64,000 nucleotides of DNA. Origin: Volvox africanus. Lineage: Eukaryota; Chlorophyta; Chlorophyceae; Chlamydomonadales; Volvocaceae. The translations under genes were made by a program, and so were the position numbers. Positions 45,236-53,940 of this stretch are shown here, piece by piece. Each line of letters opens with the position of its first letter. Position 1 is the stretch's first letter. The notes beneath the pieces were generated by a model. The model was given only the letters and a program-made list of their open reading frames with translations. It searched no databases and was not told the origin of the DNA. The stretch spans positions 62,001-126,000 of the forward strand of contig BSDZ01000004.1 in assembly GCA_030268105.1 (NCBI GenBank), given 5' to 3'.

Positions 45236-48168
45236 CGCGCAGTCCACCATGAAGGATCTTGAGGTGGAAGCCCTCCTGCATAAATATGCTGATGTCTTTG
45301 GCGACATCCCAGGGCTCCCACCTATGCGACCTGTTGACCATACGATCCCTCTTGTGCCCGGAGCACAACCCATTTCACGACCTATGTACAGGTTAAGCCC
45401 GTTGGAGCTGGATGAAGTGAAGCGGCAAGTGGGGGATCTGCTCGCAAAGGGTATGATTCGGCCCAGCACATCGCCATACTCTGCACCGATATTGTTTGTC
45501 AGTAAGAAAGATGGGACGTTGCGCATGTGCATTGATTATCGGGGCTTGAATGCGACTACGATTAAAAATCGCTACCCTTTGACGAACGTCAATGACCTGC
45601 TCGATAAGCTGAAAGGATCAGCTTATTTTTCCTCGATTGACCTTCAGCAGGGGTATAACCAGATACGCATTGCTGCTTCTGATATTCCGAAAACTGCTTT
45701 CCGGACCCCCTTTGCCCACTTCGAGTACACGGTCTTATCGTTTGGACTTACTAATACGCCCGCCACATTTCAAGCAGTGATGGACCGCACGTTCAGACCG
45801 TGTATCGACAGGTTCGTCGTTTGTTACTTGGATGATATTTTGATATATTCCAAAACGCACGAGGAGCACCTGAAGCATCTTGAGCTCGTGCTTGAGGTGA
45901 TGAAGCGGGAGTAATTGTTTGCTAAAAGCGCCAAATGTTATTGGGCGCAGCCTCAGGTGGAGTATTTGGGCCACATCGTGTCGGCCACTGGAATAAGGAT
46001 GGACCCACGGAAGGTAGCTGTGGTTCGCGAATGGCCCGCACCTCAGAACCTCACCAAACTACGTCAGTTTCCAGGCTTGACCAACTACTTCTGTAAGTTT
46101 ATTGACAAATACTCCATCAGTGCGGCCCCGCTTACAAATCTGACGAGGAAAGGAGGCTTCGCTTCTCTGGACGCTTGGACAACCGGGTGCCAGCGGGCAT
46201 TTGAAGAGCTCAAGTGAATCATCGCCGATGACGTTACCCTTTCGTTCCCTGATTACTCGTTGCCATTTCGTGTAGAAGTAATATCGGATGCTTTTCTGCA
46301 TGGAAGCAGCGCTGTACTGTTGCAGGAAGGACGACCGATCGCCTTCACGAGTAAGAAGTTCTCGGGTGCGGAGACCCGCTACACGACCGGAGAGCAGGAA
46401 CTGTTGGCAGTTCTTCATGCTTTTTTAAAGGAATGGCGCTGTTACCTCGAAGGCCGCCCATTTACACTGAAGACCGATCACAAACTGCTGACATTCTTAC
46501 AGAGTGTCCCCATGCTCAACCGACGACAAGCCCGATGGATGGAGTATCTATCTCCTTTCGACTGTACATGGGAGTATATTGCCGGCAGAATTAATATTGC
46601 TGACGCCCTCAGTCGACACCCATCGCTACATGCTGCGATCCTGGCAGCACCGGTTACTTGTTCGCACAGTCAGGAGGTGCCGATAGCAGCGGACCTCGCG
46701 CAACAACTCAAAGTGGCATATGAAGTGGATCCATGGTTTGCTTCGCCAAGTAATGTGGAACATCTGCACAAGTGCAACGATTTGTGGCTGCGGATGGATG
46801 GCTCAACCACACAAATCGTCATGCTGAATGATGACGCTCTGCTCTACGATATTCTTGCTCGGTTCCACGAGGACCCTCGCTAGCAGGACACCCTGGAAGC
46901 ACGCATTTGGCAGAGCTAGTACGACGCTCATTCTGGTGGCCACGCATGGTGAAGGATGCGGAAAACTTCGTGCAAAGGTGCAGTTTATGTCAGCGCAACA
47001 AAGCACTATCCGGTAAGGGCCAGGGTTTATTACAACCTTTACCTATACCAGATGCCCCTTGGGAAAGTGTTTCAATGGACTTCATAGTCGCGCTGCCCAA
47101 AACTGAGGGGGGATACAACTCGGTGTTCGTTATGGTCAATCGTTTGACCAAGATGGTTCACTTAGCCCCCTGCACCTTGTCTTGCACCGCTGAGCAAACA
47201 GCACGATTATTTTTCGATAACGTGGTCCGATTGCATGGCGTTCCTAAAAATGTGATATCTGATCGCGGCGGTCAGTTCACGTCTAAGTTTTGGGAAGCAC
47301 TATGTGAACTCGTCGATATGCGCATTCATTTGAGCACAGCATATCATCCACAATCCAATGGGCAAATCGAACGCACAAATCGCACGTTGGGCGATATGTT
47401 ACGAAATTTCGAAGCACGCACACCCTCTGTTTGGAAAACATTCCTGACTTTGACAGGATTCACGCTTAAAAACGCCGTTAATCGCTTGACAGGTCAAAGC
47501 CCTTTCTTTCTGAATTATGGATTTCATCCGGCGCTACCCGTGTGGCGAGAGTTGGAGGTAAATATTCCTGCGGCTAAAACCTTTGCCAAGTCGTTCCTAT
47601 CCCGCATGACAGACGGGAAGGCATGTTTGGACGCGGCACAACAACGGACGACTGACTACTATAATAAATCCAAACGAGACGTAACATTTTTGGTGGGACA
47701 AATGGTAGTATTGAGCACTAAGAACCTGCGTTCGCTCGCCGATGGTTCCCGAAAATTACTACCTTGCTGGATTGGCCCTACTCCGTTGTCCGCATGGTAG
47801 GGAATGTAGCTGTGGAGCTATCTCTACCCTCTGACGTGAATATCCACCCCACGTTTCATATCTCCCTCATCCGTCCTTATCGCGGCACAGCACTCCTTAC
47901 AAACGACACCGATGCCCCTGCAGTAATGGACCCCGGTCCCGAGACCTGGATCGCAGGCAAGCAAAAGGTGTATGATGTGGAGCGGATACTGGATTATCGG
48001 GTTCGTTGTATAGGTCGACAGCAATGAAAGCGGAAAGTACACGAATATCTGGTCAAGTGGACTGGCTATTCTAGCGAGCACAACTCTTGGGAGCCGACGC
48101 GTAATTTCTCGCCAGAAATGAAACCCCTATTGGAGGAAGCTCGTCTACGTGCCACGCAGACCCAATGA
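45236..48168 (+). pseudogene. pol: Pol of B1: RT to chromodomain, decayed
   Basis: Segments in order: RT ([18 protein letters not shown]) with TAA at 45912 for CAA and TGA at 46215 for CGA; RNase H (EVISDA); integrase zinc region with a frame break near 46880; integrase core ([40 protein letters not shown]) to 47800, where a 1-nt change breaks WIGPYSVV; GPY/F; then a TGA at 48025 and the chromodomain ([18 protein letters not shown]), ending at TGA 48166-48168. Most lesions are C-to-T. Confidence 0.9.
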
Positions 48169-48190
48169 TCTCTGCAGTCGATGCTGTTCG

Positions 48191-48227
48191 ATGCAGCAAG
48201 GACGCTGCATACGGGAGGGGGGATAGT
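48191..48227 (+). other. Pre-PPT hairpin and polypurine tract of B1
   Basis: ATGCAGC / GCTGCAT (48191-48210) forms a perfect 7-bp hairpin. GGGAGGGGGGATAGT (48213-48227) then leads into the 3' LTR. The same arrangement is seen in family A. Confidence 0.85.
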
Positions 48228-48585
48228 TGTTGTACGCCGGTTCGATCACCATCCATACCGAAATAGACCGCAATACATTCAAGCATTATGAAGCATGATA
48301 TAATCATATTAGCATGATATACTCAAGTATATCTAGCTAATCAGGCATGTCGCATTATCATCCACGACATCACGCTGTCGGTCAACATATTTGACTTGAG
48401 GCTGATAATTAATGCGCGATCTATATGTTGGCATAATATCCCACATAATAATACTTGAAATTTTATTACCTCATCGGTGTTACAAACCATACGTGTATGT
48501 GAGAACGCGACGATCACGATGGTTGGGTCGGCAACTGAATATCGATATTCGGACCTTTGCATGTGGCATGCGTTGCATTCATAAA
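48228..48585 (+). repeat. 3' LTR of B1, 5' part only (LTR-B)
   Basis: It starts TGTTGTACGCCGGTTCGATC and follows the LTR-B sequence to GTTGCATTCAT at about 48585. There it switches to the reverse complement of a family B 5' UTR. The remaining about 450 bp of the LTR are missing. Confidence 0.9.
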
Positions 48586-48599
48586 CGAATCTAACACAA

Positions 48600-48925
48600 G
48601 AGCACAAGCAATTTGGTCAGTGCACCGACAGTACTCTTGCAGGCTTCGAGTAGATATGGCAGATACGTACTCAGTTGGTCCCTGTAGTCCGCACGATCAA
48701 AGCCTACAGCTGATTAGAACGCAAGTTGTAATCAGGAGCTACCGCAAGCAGTGCCGGACCACTAGTTTCGCCTGCAACTCAGAGCGAAGGCTCACACCAC
48801 AATTGCAGTAAACTACAAAGGCATAAAAGCAATCACAATTCGGAAGCTACAGTATCTAATACAGCGTGGAAAAGTTCTTCGGCGATAATGTCTAGTGGGC
48901 TACGTCACCCATGGTCGACAGTCAT
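48600..48925 (-). pseudogene. ORF0 relic of B3
   Basis: On the minus strand an ATG at 48925 opens a frame with one TGA, then RSPLDIIAEELFHAVLDTVA, clearly matching RSPLDTFAEDLGRAILDAAT of B1. The donor is changed (AATTGT for GTTTGT). Downstream, GAGTACTGTCGGT of exon 2 is recognisable. It is a third, more divergent copy of the conserved peptide. Confidence 0.6.
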
Positions 48926-48996
48926 CCTAGAAAGAACTTACTTCCGATCAAGCATCATTAGACAGTCAGGCAACGAACCTGTCTCGATACCAAATT

Positions 48997-49805
48997 TATT
49001 GTATCCTTCCTTCTTCGATCATGCACTGAACCTGCACGTCTGAGTGTTAACTACATGTGCATGGTGCTTACGAACAGCAAGACACTTCAGTGCAAGCAAC
49101 GTGACAGCGGAAGACTTATAGATAAGGAAAGATTCAACTTACAATGATCTTCAGTTGCAAATTAGAAGTCTGCCGTCAGACCCCGCGGGCAGCGTTCATC
49201 ATCCGGCTGAAGATGCTATGCTGGAATAGCTCAGGCCAATAATAAATTAGTAAAACGTATATATGGGAATTAGACAGAGTTAAGTACGTGAGTACTTAAT
49301 CCAAAGTAGCATTGAGCCGACTTCGGTCTCCAGGCGGCCGTCCTCGCACCTATCACGTGGTGATACCGATGTGCAGTACAAGTCTTACTGGATTCCGATC
49401 TCAAGTGTGAGTACTATCTTAGCACTGTTCTGAATATCGCGTAATCCGTGATATTAATGGATGCAACATATGCAATATGCGAAGGTCTGAATATCGATAG
49501 TCGCGTTCCCGCATACGTGTATGGTTTATGACATGGATGACGTAATAATATTTGAAATATATATATATATATAAACCCTATATATATACGTGATATATCA
49601 TGCCAATATTGAGTTCACGCATTGATATCAGCCTCGAGTCAAACATGTTGACTGACAGCGTGATGTCGTAGATGATAATGCGACGTGCCTGATTAGCTAG
49701 GTATACTCGAGTATATCATGCTAATATGCTTATATCATGCTCAGTAGTGCTCGAATGGATTGCAGCCTACTTCGGCGTAACCGGTGATCGAACCAGCGTA
49801 CAACA
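48997..49805 (-). repeat. LTR-B of B3 (809 bp)
   Basis: It is the reverse complement of LTR-B, ending GATCGAACCAGCGTACAACA at 49805. An AT-dinucleotide run (about 49557-49575) has expanded next to the position of the GTAATAAT / ATTATTAC hairpin. Confidence 0.9.
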
Positions 49806-50119
49806 TAGGCAACCCCTCTGTTACACTGGATCGAGACCTTCAAGATCTGAACCCTCGTTTTTCGAGCTCCCCAAGTCGCTCGAACACCAAAACCTCCAAG
49901 ACAACACAACCCACGCCTTCGGGTTGGCTTTGGCAATTGCGCGGGCGACTCCCCGCACCCGCTGGACCCAGCCTTCGTCGCCCTCTCAAGTCGCCTTGAG
50001 GAATTTTTTTTCCCACCCACCCTCCCTACGGCGGCTATTCATCCGACACACACGACCTCTCAGCCCAAACGCTCGTGGACCAGGAATCGGCCGCCCATCC
50101 GTAAGTCCAGACAAGAGCT
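49806..50119 (+). other. C1 leader with possible LTR end and primer site
   Basis: TGTTACA (49819-49825) could be the end of a lost LTR. TGGATCGAGACC (49827-49838) follows after one base, where a primer site would lie. The rest is a C-rich untranslated leader before the gag ATG; I see no other feature in it. Only one copy is available, so the LTR boundary is a guess. Confidence 0.35.
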
Positions 50120-51244
50120 ATGTCGTCCCCAGTGTCCCGGTCCCGGTCCCGCTCGCACTCACGTGTCAGTCATGCTAGCGTACCACCCCAGCGCGACAGT
50201 GCCGCCCGGATTGCCGCCCTCCAACTTGAAGTCGAGCAGCTGAGACATGAGCTCACACAGACAGATCACCATCCAGCCCACGCCGCTGCCACACCCTCGG
50301 CGGCCAGCTCCACCTCGCTCCCCTCTGCCTTCACCATCGACCACATCGGCACCTTCGTGGAGCGCCTGCTCCAACAGAAGCTGGAGGCCGCCCTCCCCTC
50401 GTTGTTAGTCCAGCTGCATGCCCCAGTCACCAGTACAGCGGCAGCTACAGCACTGCAAGCTGCACACCACACGGTGCAACAGGCCTCCCAACACGCCGCT
50501 CAACAGGCGGCGCAACAAGCCGCGTATCACACTTCCGCCCAAGTCTTGAACGCCCCCATGCATAACACCCTGCTCAAGGACATGCTCAAGCACATGCGTC
50601 CCGCCCTCTACGTGGGCGACCCCAAGAAGGACGCTTACACCTGGGACGAGTTTGAGTACAAGGCCCTCAAGTACTTTGATGGACTACAGATGCCGCCTGA
50701 GGCACGCCGATGCGCCCTGCCTCACCTGCTTACGGGCGACGCCAGCTTGTACTGGCGCGCCCACATTGCGGCACGGGGGTCCGTGACGCAACTGGTCTCC
50801 CATATTGATCGACTGTGCCTACACATCCACAATATGTCTGACGCGGAGAAAAAGGACCACCTCCTGGCTGTCCTGCCGACGGACATCCGCAAGGGTCTTG
50901 CGTTAGCTCCGCAGGGTGTGGACTCCATGACCTACCTGGATGTCGCCAACACCGCTAACCGCCTGGACAGTGCCATCAAAGGAGCGATGGACAGCAGCCG
51001 CCCCGCATCCAAGGCGACGCCCATGGAACTCCACGCCGTCAATACCTCGCGCTTCATGCCCAAAGGCAACCCCAAGGGCAACGGCAGCAAGGCCGGCCGC
51101 TCCCACATGGCAGTACCCCCACTCCCCAAGTTGACACCAGAAGAGAGGCAGAAATGCATCAACGAGGGCCGTTTTTTCCGCTGCCGTGAGGTGGGACATG
51201 ACACCGCCCACTGCACCAAGTCCATTCCGAAAAACCGCCAGTGA
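50120..51244 (+). CDS. gag: Gag of C1, 374 aa
   Basis: The ATG at 50120 opens with an Arg/Ser tail (SPVSRSRSRSHSR), then a heptad-patterned coiled coil (IAALQLEVEQLRHEL), a Pro/Ala/Ser linker and a Gln/Ala/His-rich stretch. The capsid-like region includes YTWDEFEYKALKYF and DASLYWRAHI. The C-terminal knuckle reads FFRCREVGHDTAHC: the first Cys of a CX2CX4HX4C site is Phe, so metal binding is doubtful. The gene ends at TGA 51242-51244, right behind a frameshift signal. The frame is otherwise intact. Confidence 0.88.
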   Translation: MSSPVSRSRSRSHSRVSHASVPPQRDSAARIAALQLEVEQLRHELTQTDHHPAHAAATPSAASSTSLPSAFTIDHIGTFVERLLQQKLEAALPSLLVQLHAPVTSTAAATALQAAHHTVQQASQHAAQQAAQQAAYHTSAQVLNAPMHNTLLKDMLKHMRPALYVGDPKKDAYTWDEFEYKALKYFDGLQMPPEARRCALPHLLTGDASLYWRAHIAARGSVTQLVSHIDRLCLHIHNMSDAEKKDHLLAVLPTDIRKGLALAPQGVDSMTYLDVANTANRLDSAIKGAMDSSRPASKATPMELHAVNTSRFMPKGNPKGNGSKAGRSHMAVPPLPKLTPEERQKCINEGRFFRCREVGHDTAHCTKSIPKNRQ

Positions 51245-51276
51245 ACCTAGGTGTGCACGCATCGGCACACCTAGGT
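51229..51276 (+). other. -1 programmed frameshift signal at the C1 gag-pol junction
   Basis: The heptamer G AAA AAC (51229-51235) sits in the gag frame. A 9-nt spacer follows, then a perfect 12-bp hairpin ACCTAGGTGTGC / GCACACCTAGGT (51245-51256 and 51265-51276) with an 8-nt loop. Slipping back one base enters the frame that is open through the repeat linker into protease. The first base of the heptamer is G where A is classical. Confidence 0.7.
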
Positions 51277-51425
51277 ACCCAGACCCCCATGCTACCTATG
51301 CCGGCACCAACATGGACGTTCAAGGCGTCTACACACCGGCCCATCCCAGAGGTAGCACCCGTGGCCACACCCGTGGCACTTGTGGCCGCACCAGAGGCCA
51401 ACCCAGTGGCCAACCCAGTGGCCAA
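51235..51425 (+). pseudogene. pol: C1 pol, N-terminal linker (before the B2 insertion)
   Basis: In the -1 frame the hairpin, a Pro/Thr-rich stretch and the first (PVAN) repeats are open. B2 inserts after GCCAA at 51425, and the frame resumes at 58302 in register. Confidence 0.75.
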
Positions 51426-52239
51426 TGTTGTACGCCGGTTCAATCACCGTTTGCACTGAAGTAGGCCGCAATACATTTGAGCATTATAAAGCATGATATA
51501 ACCATATTAGCATGATATATTCGAGTATATCTAGCTAATCAGGCACGTCGCATTATCATCCACGACATTGCGCTGTCGGTCAACATGTTTGACTCGAGGC
51601 TGATATCAATGCGCGATCTATCTATTGGCATAATATCTCACGTAATAATACTTTAAATATTATTACCTCATCCGTGTCATAAACCATGCACTTATGCGAG
51701 AACGTGACGATCGTGATGGTTGGGTCGGCAACCGAATATTGATATTCGGACCTTCGCATATTGCATGCGTTGCATCCATTAATATCACGGTTTACGCGAT
51801 ATTCAGGACAGTGCTACGAAGGTACTCACACTTGAGATCGGAATCCAGTGAGACCTGTACTGCACATCGGTATCGCGACGTGATAGGTGCGAGGACGGCC
51901 GCCTAGAGACCGAAGTCGGCTCAACGCTACTTTGGATCAAGTACTCGTGTACTTAACTCAATTTAATTCGCATATATACGATATACTCATATATATTCGT
52001 CCTGAGCTATTCTAGCATACCATCTCCAGCCGGATGATGAGCATTGCCCGCGGGGTCTGACGGCGGACTACCCATCTGTGATCGAAGACTTTTGTAAGTT
52101 GAATCTTTCCTTGTTGTTGAGTCTTCCGCTGTCACTTTACTCCCATTGGATCGCCTTGCTGTCCGTAAGCACGGTGCGCACTTAGCTAACATCCAGACGT
52201 GCAGATTCAGTGCATGATTGAAGAAGGAAGGATACAACA
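51426..52239 (+). repeat. 5' LTR of B2 (LTR-B, 814 bp)
   Basis: It runs TGTTGTACGCCGG...GGATACAACA and is followed by AATTTGGTAGCGAGACGG, a primer site with one change from the usual core. Hairpins: GTAATAAT / ATTATTAC (51642-51666), CCGAATA / TATTCGG (51732-51749), CTCAC / GTGAG around GATCGG (51825-51852), AAGTAC / GTACTT (51939-51954). Confidence 0.95.
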
Positions 52240-52668
52240 AATTTGGTAGCGAGACGGTTCGACTCACGGCTGTCTCATTATTGTTAGAGGAGAGTAGATT
52301 CTTGTGCGAGCGAGCAGCGGTGAAGGTCGTCACGAAACAACCTCACCGAAAAGTCTGTATTGTATTATTCTCTTTCCAAACTATTGATATAATATATGTC
52401 CTTCAATACTAATCATAGATTTGCCACCGGTGAGGTCTCGAATCCACAGAAGGAATCCCATCGCCGTCATACTCGGAATTGCTCTTCCGATAAGTTGAAC
52501 ATCTGACAGAACCAGCTATCAAGACTACATCAATTTGAAGGTTACAACGCGTTGGTGGGTTACATTACCGTTCTCGTCGGAATTTACTCGTGCACGAACA
52601 GTACACGGAAAAAACTTTAAGGTATAATCCCATCCCTCTCTACCCTTGCAAGATACTGACTAGAATAC
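52240..52668 (+). other. 5' UTR of B2 with faint ORF0 exon 2 relic
   Basis: After the primer site no intact ORF0 exon 1 is visible. Around 52495-52590 broken frames still show EHLTE..IK and GYNALVGYITVLVGIYS, which resemble QHLNTEQIK and DGLTDYIAFLLGLLGS of B1. Nothing else is recognisable. Confidence 0.45.
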
Positions 52669-53940
52669 ATGTCGTGTGAGCAGTATCATCAGGTTGCGGA
52701 AGGGAATGAGCGGACTAGTATCAGTATTCTCGATGGGGAACCTGTGGTTGCACTGAACATTACTAATTTACATATTCCCCAAGATGATGCTCCCCAGTCA
52801 AACTACCGTGACCCAGTTCGGGATCCTCCTGAGACACCAGATTCTATCGGACTCAACGAGGCAGAGCAAAATCCAGCGATGGTGTCGCTACAAGAACTTA
52901 TGAATGAAGGTGGAGTCCCTGGGTTCGTAGTACCAACACCTCAACTCCATATTCACTACGACACAGAACCTAAGATTATTGCAAGCGCCACCCGCTCTTA
53001 TATCCGTGACGTTAAGAGGTATTTGAAATTGGTAAAGGGTGGTGACCGCGATGAGGTGAAATGCTTATTCATCGGGGCCACACTAGGCGGTGTCGCGAAG
53101 GAATGGTATGATCATTGGACTACCGTGCAGGAACACTTTACGTTCGAAGAATTAACTAACGCACTTCTCACTCATTTTGCTCCAGGAAATCAGTCACAAG
53201 TGGCTGCCATGTATCAAGAATTACACGCAGGCACTTATCGAATGCGACCTAACGAATCTGTGGAAGCCTATCAGTTGCGTCTTGAAGACCTAATAGCACC
53301 CATGATTGGCTTTTCAGAAGGAGACTACATTTATTGGTTTCAACAGGGCCTCTCGCTCCCGTTAGCCCGAGTGAGTACCGCAGACCTGACACTGGAAGGG
53401 ACGGGGTCCTACGCGCAATGGGTTCAGATCGTCCGTAACGTCGAAGCTCGCCTTTGGATGGGACAAGAACGCACGGCATCCCTGGCACCACTGTCAGTTA
53501 ATATGACCCAAGATATTACTAACGAGACTGATCCAGCACCCGAGACCACTGGTATCCCTTTATCACCGGCTCCTATGCGTCATGGCGGAGTTCCTCTGGT
53601 TGATCATACTCAAATTCCTGGAACCCAAGAACTAACTTCAGGAGATTCTCCAATGACTCGGAGTATGCGGAAAAGAAAGGATGTACTACAAACTACCGCC
53701 GAGTCACACGGAGCTGAATCGGAGTCGAAGTGGTCAAGAATGCAGAACAGATGGCTTACCAAGTGGGGATGTACACAAGCGGAGTTTGCGCAGCAACGAC
53801 AATTGGGAGTTTGCCTTCGGTGCGCATCAAATCACCCTACGAGGAACTGTCCGCTCTTACCCCCGCTAGCCATAGGACTACGATCGACGGGCAAAGTACC
53901 TGATACGACCTCCGTTGGAATTGCTGGAGCAACGGACTAA
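52669..53940 (+). CDS. gag: Gag of B2, divergent, 423 aa
   Basis: The ATG at 52669 begins MSCEQYHQVAEGNERTS, a start unlike the MSGR/MSxEHD starts of the other copies. The capsid-like region is homologous (YIRDVKRYLKLVKGGD, WFQQGLSL), followed by a short linker and the knuckle CLRCASNHPTRNC (CX2CX3HX4C). The stop is TAA with further TAA codons soon after, not the single UAG of the family. The frame is fully open, in contrast to the wrecked pol behind it. Confidence 0.88.
   Translation: MSCEQYHQVAEGNERTSISILDGEPVVALNITNLHIPQDDAPQSNYRDPVRDPPETPDSIGLNEAEQNPAMVSLQELMNEGGVPGFVVPTPQLHIHYDTEPKIIASATRSYIRDVKRYLKLVKGGDRDEVKCLFIGATLGGVAKEWYDHWTTVQEHFTFEELTNALLTHFAPGNQSQVAAMYQELHAGTYRMRPNESVEAYQLRLEDLIAPMIGFSEGDYIYWFQQGLSLPLARVSTADLTLEGTGSYAQWVQIVRNVEARLWMGQERTASLAPLSVNMTQDITNETDPAPETTGIPLSPAPMRHGGVPLVDHTQIPGTQELTSGDSPMTRSMRKRKDVLQTTAESHGAESESKWSRMQNRWLTKWGCTQAEFAQQRQLGVCLRCASNHPTRNCPLLPPLAIGLRSTGKVPDTTSVGIAGATD

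Larger units (their letters stand above)
19762..48585 (+). mobile_element. Element B1: family B chromovirus, internally deleted, host of X and a solo LTR
   Basis: It consists of the 3' part of a 5' LTR (19762-19962), ORF0, a truncated gag fused to protease, pol pieces (44158-44397, 45236-48168), a polypurine tract and the first part of the 3' LTR (48228-48585). The pol pieces are separated by X (21180-44157, TSD CACCA) and a solo LTR-A (44398-45230, TSD ACCAC). Both ends are broken by rearrangements. Confidence 0.85.
48586..49805 (-). mobile_element. Element B3 fragment: 5' UTR and 5' LTR of a minus-strand family B element
   Basis: Reading on the minus strand: 5' LTR 49805-48997 (809 bp), primer site complement at 48979-48996, then 5' UTR with an ORF0 relic to about 48590, where it is joined to the truncated B1 LTR. 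The gag and pol parts are absent. The LTR terminus at 48997 reads TA where TG is expected. Confidence 0.85.

Noticed and set aside
48841..48925. B3 exon 1 as a functional ORF0
   Set aside because: It has an in-frame TGA and a changed splice donor, so it is listed as a relic even though the peptide core is conserved.
49557..49590. AT-repeat tract as a replication origin or scaffold site
   Set aside because: It lies within the B3 LTR at the position of a hairpin seen in all LTR-B copies and is better explained as microsatellite expansion there.
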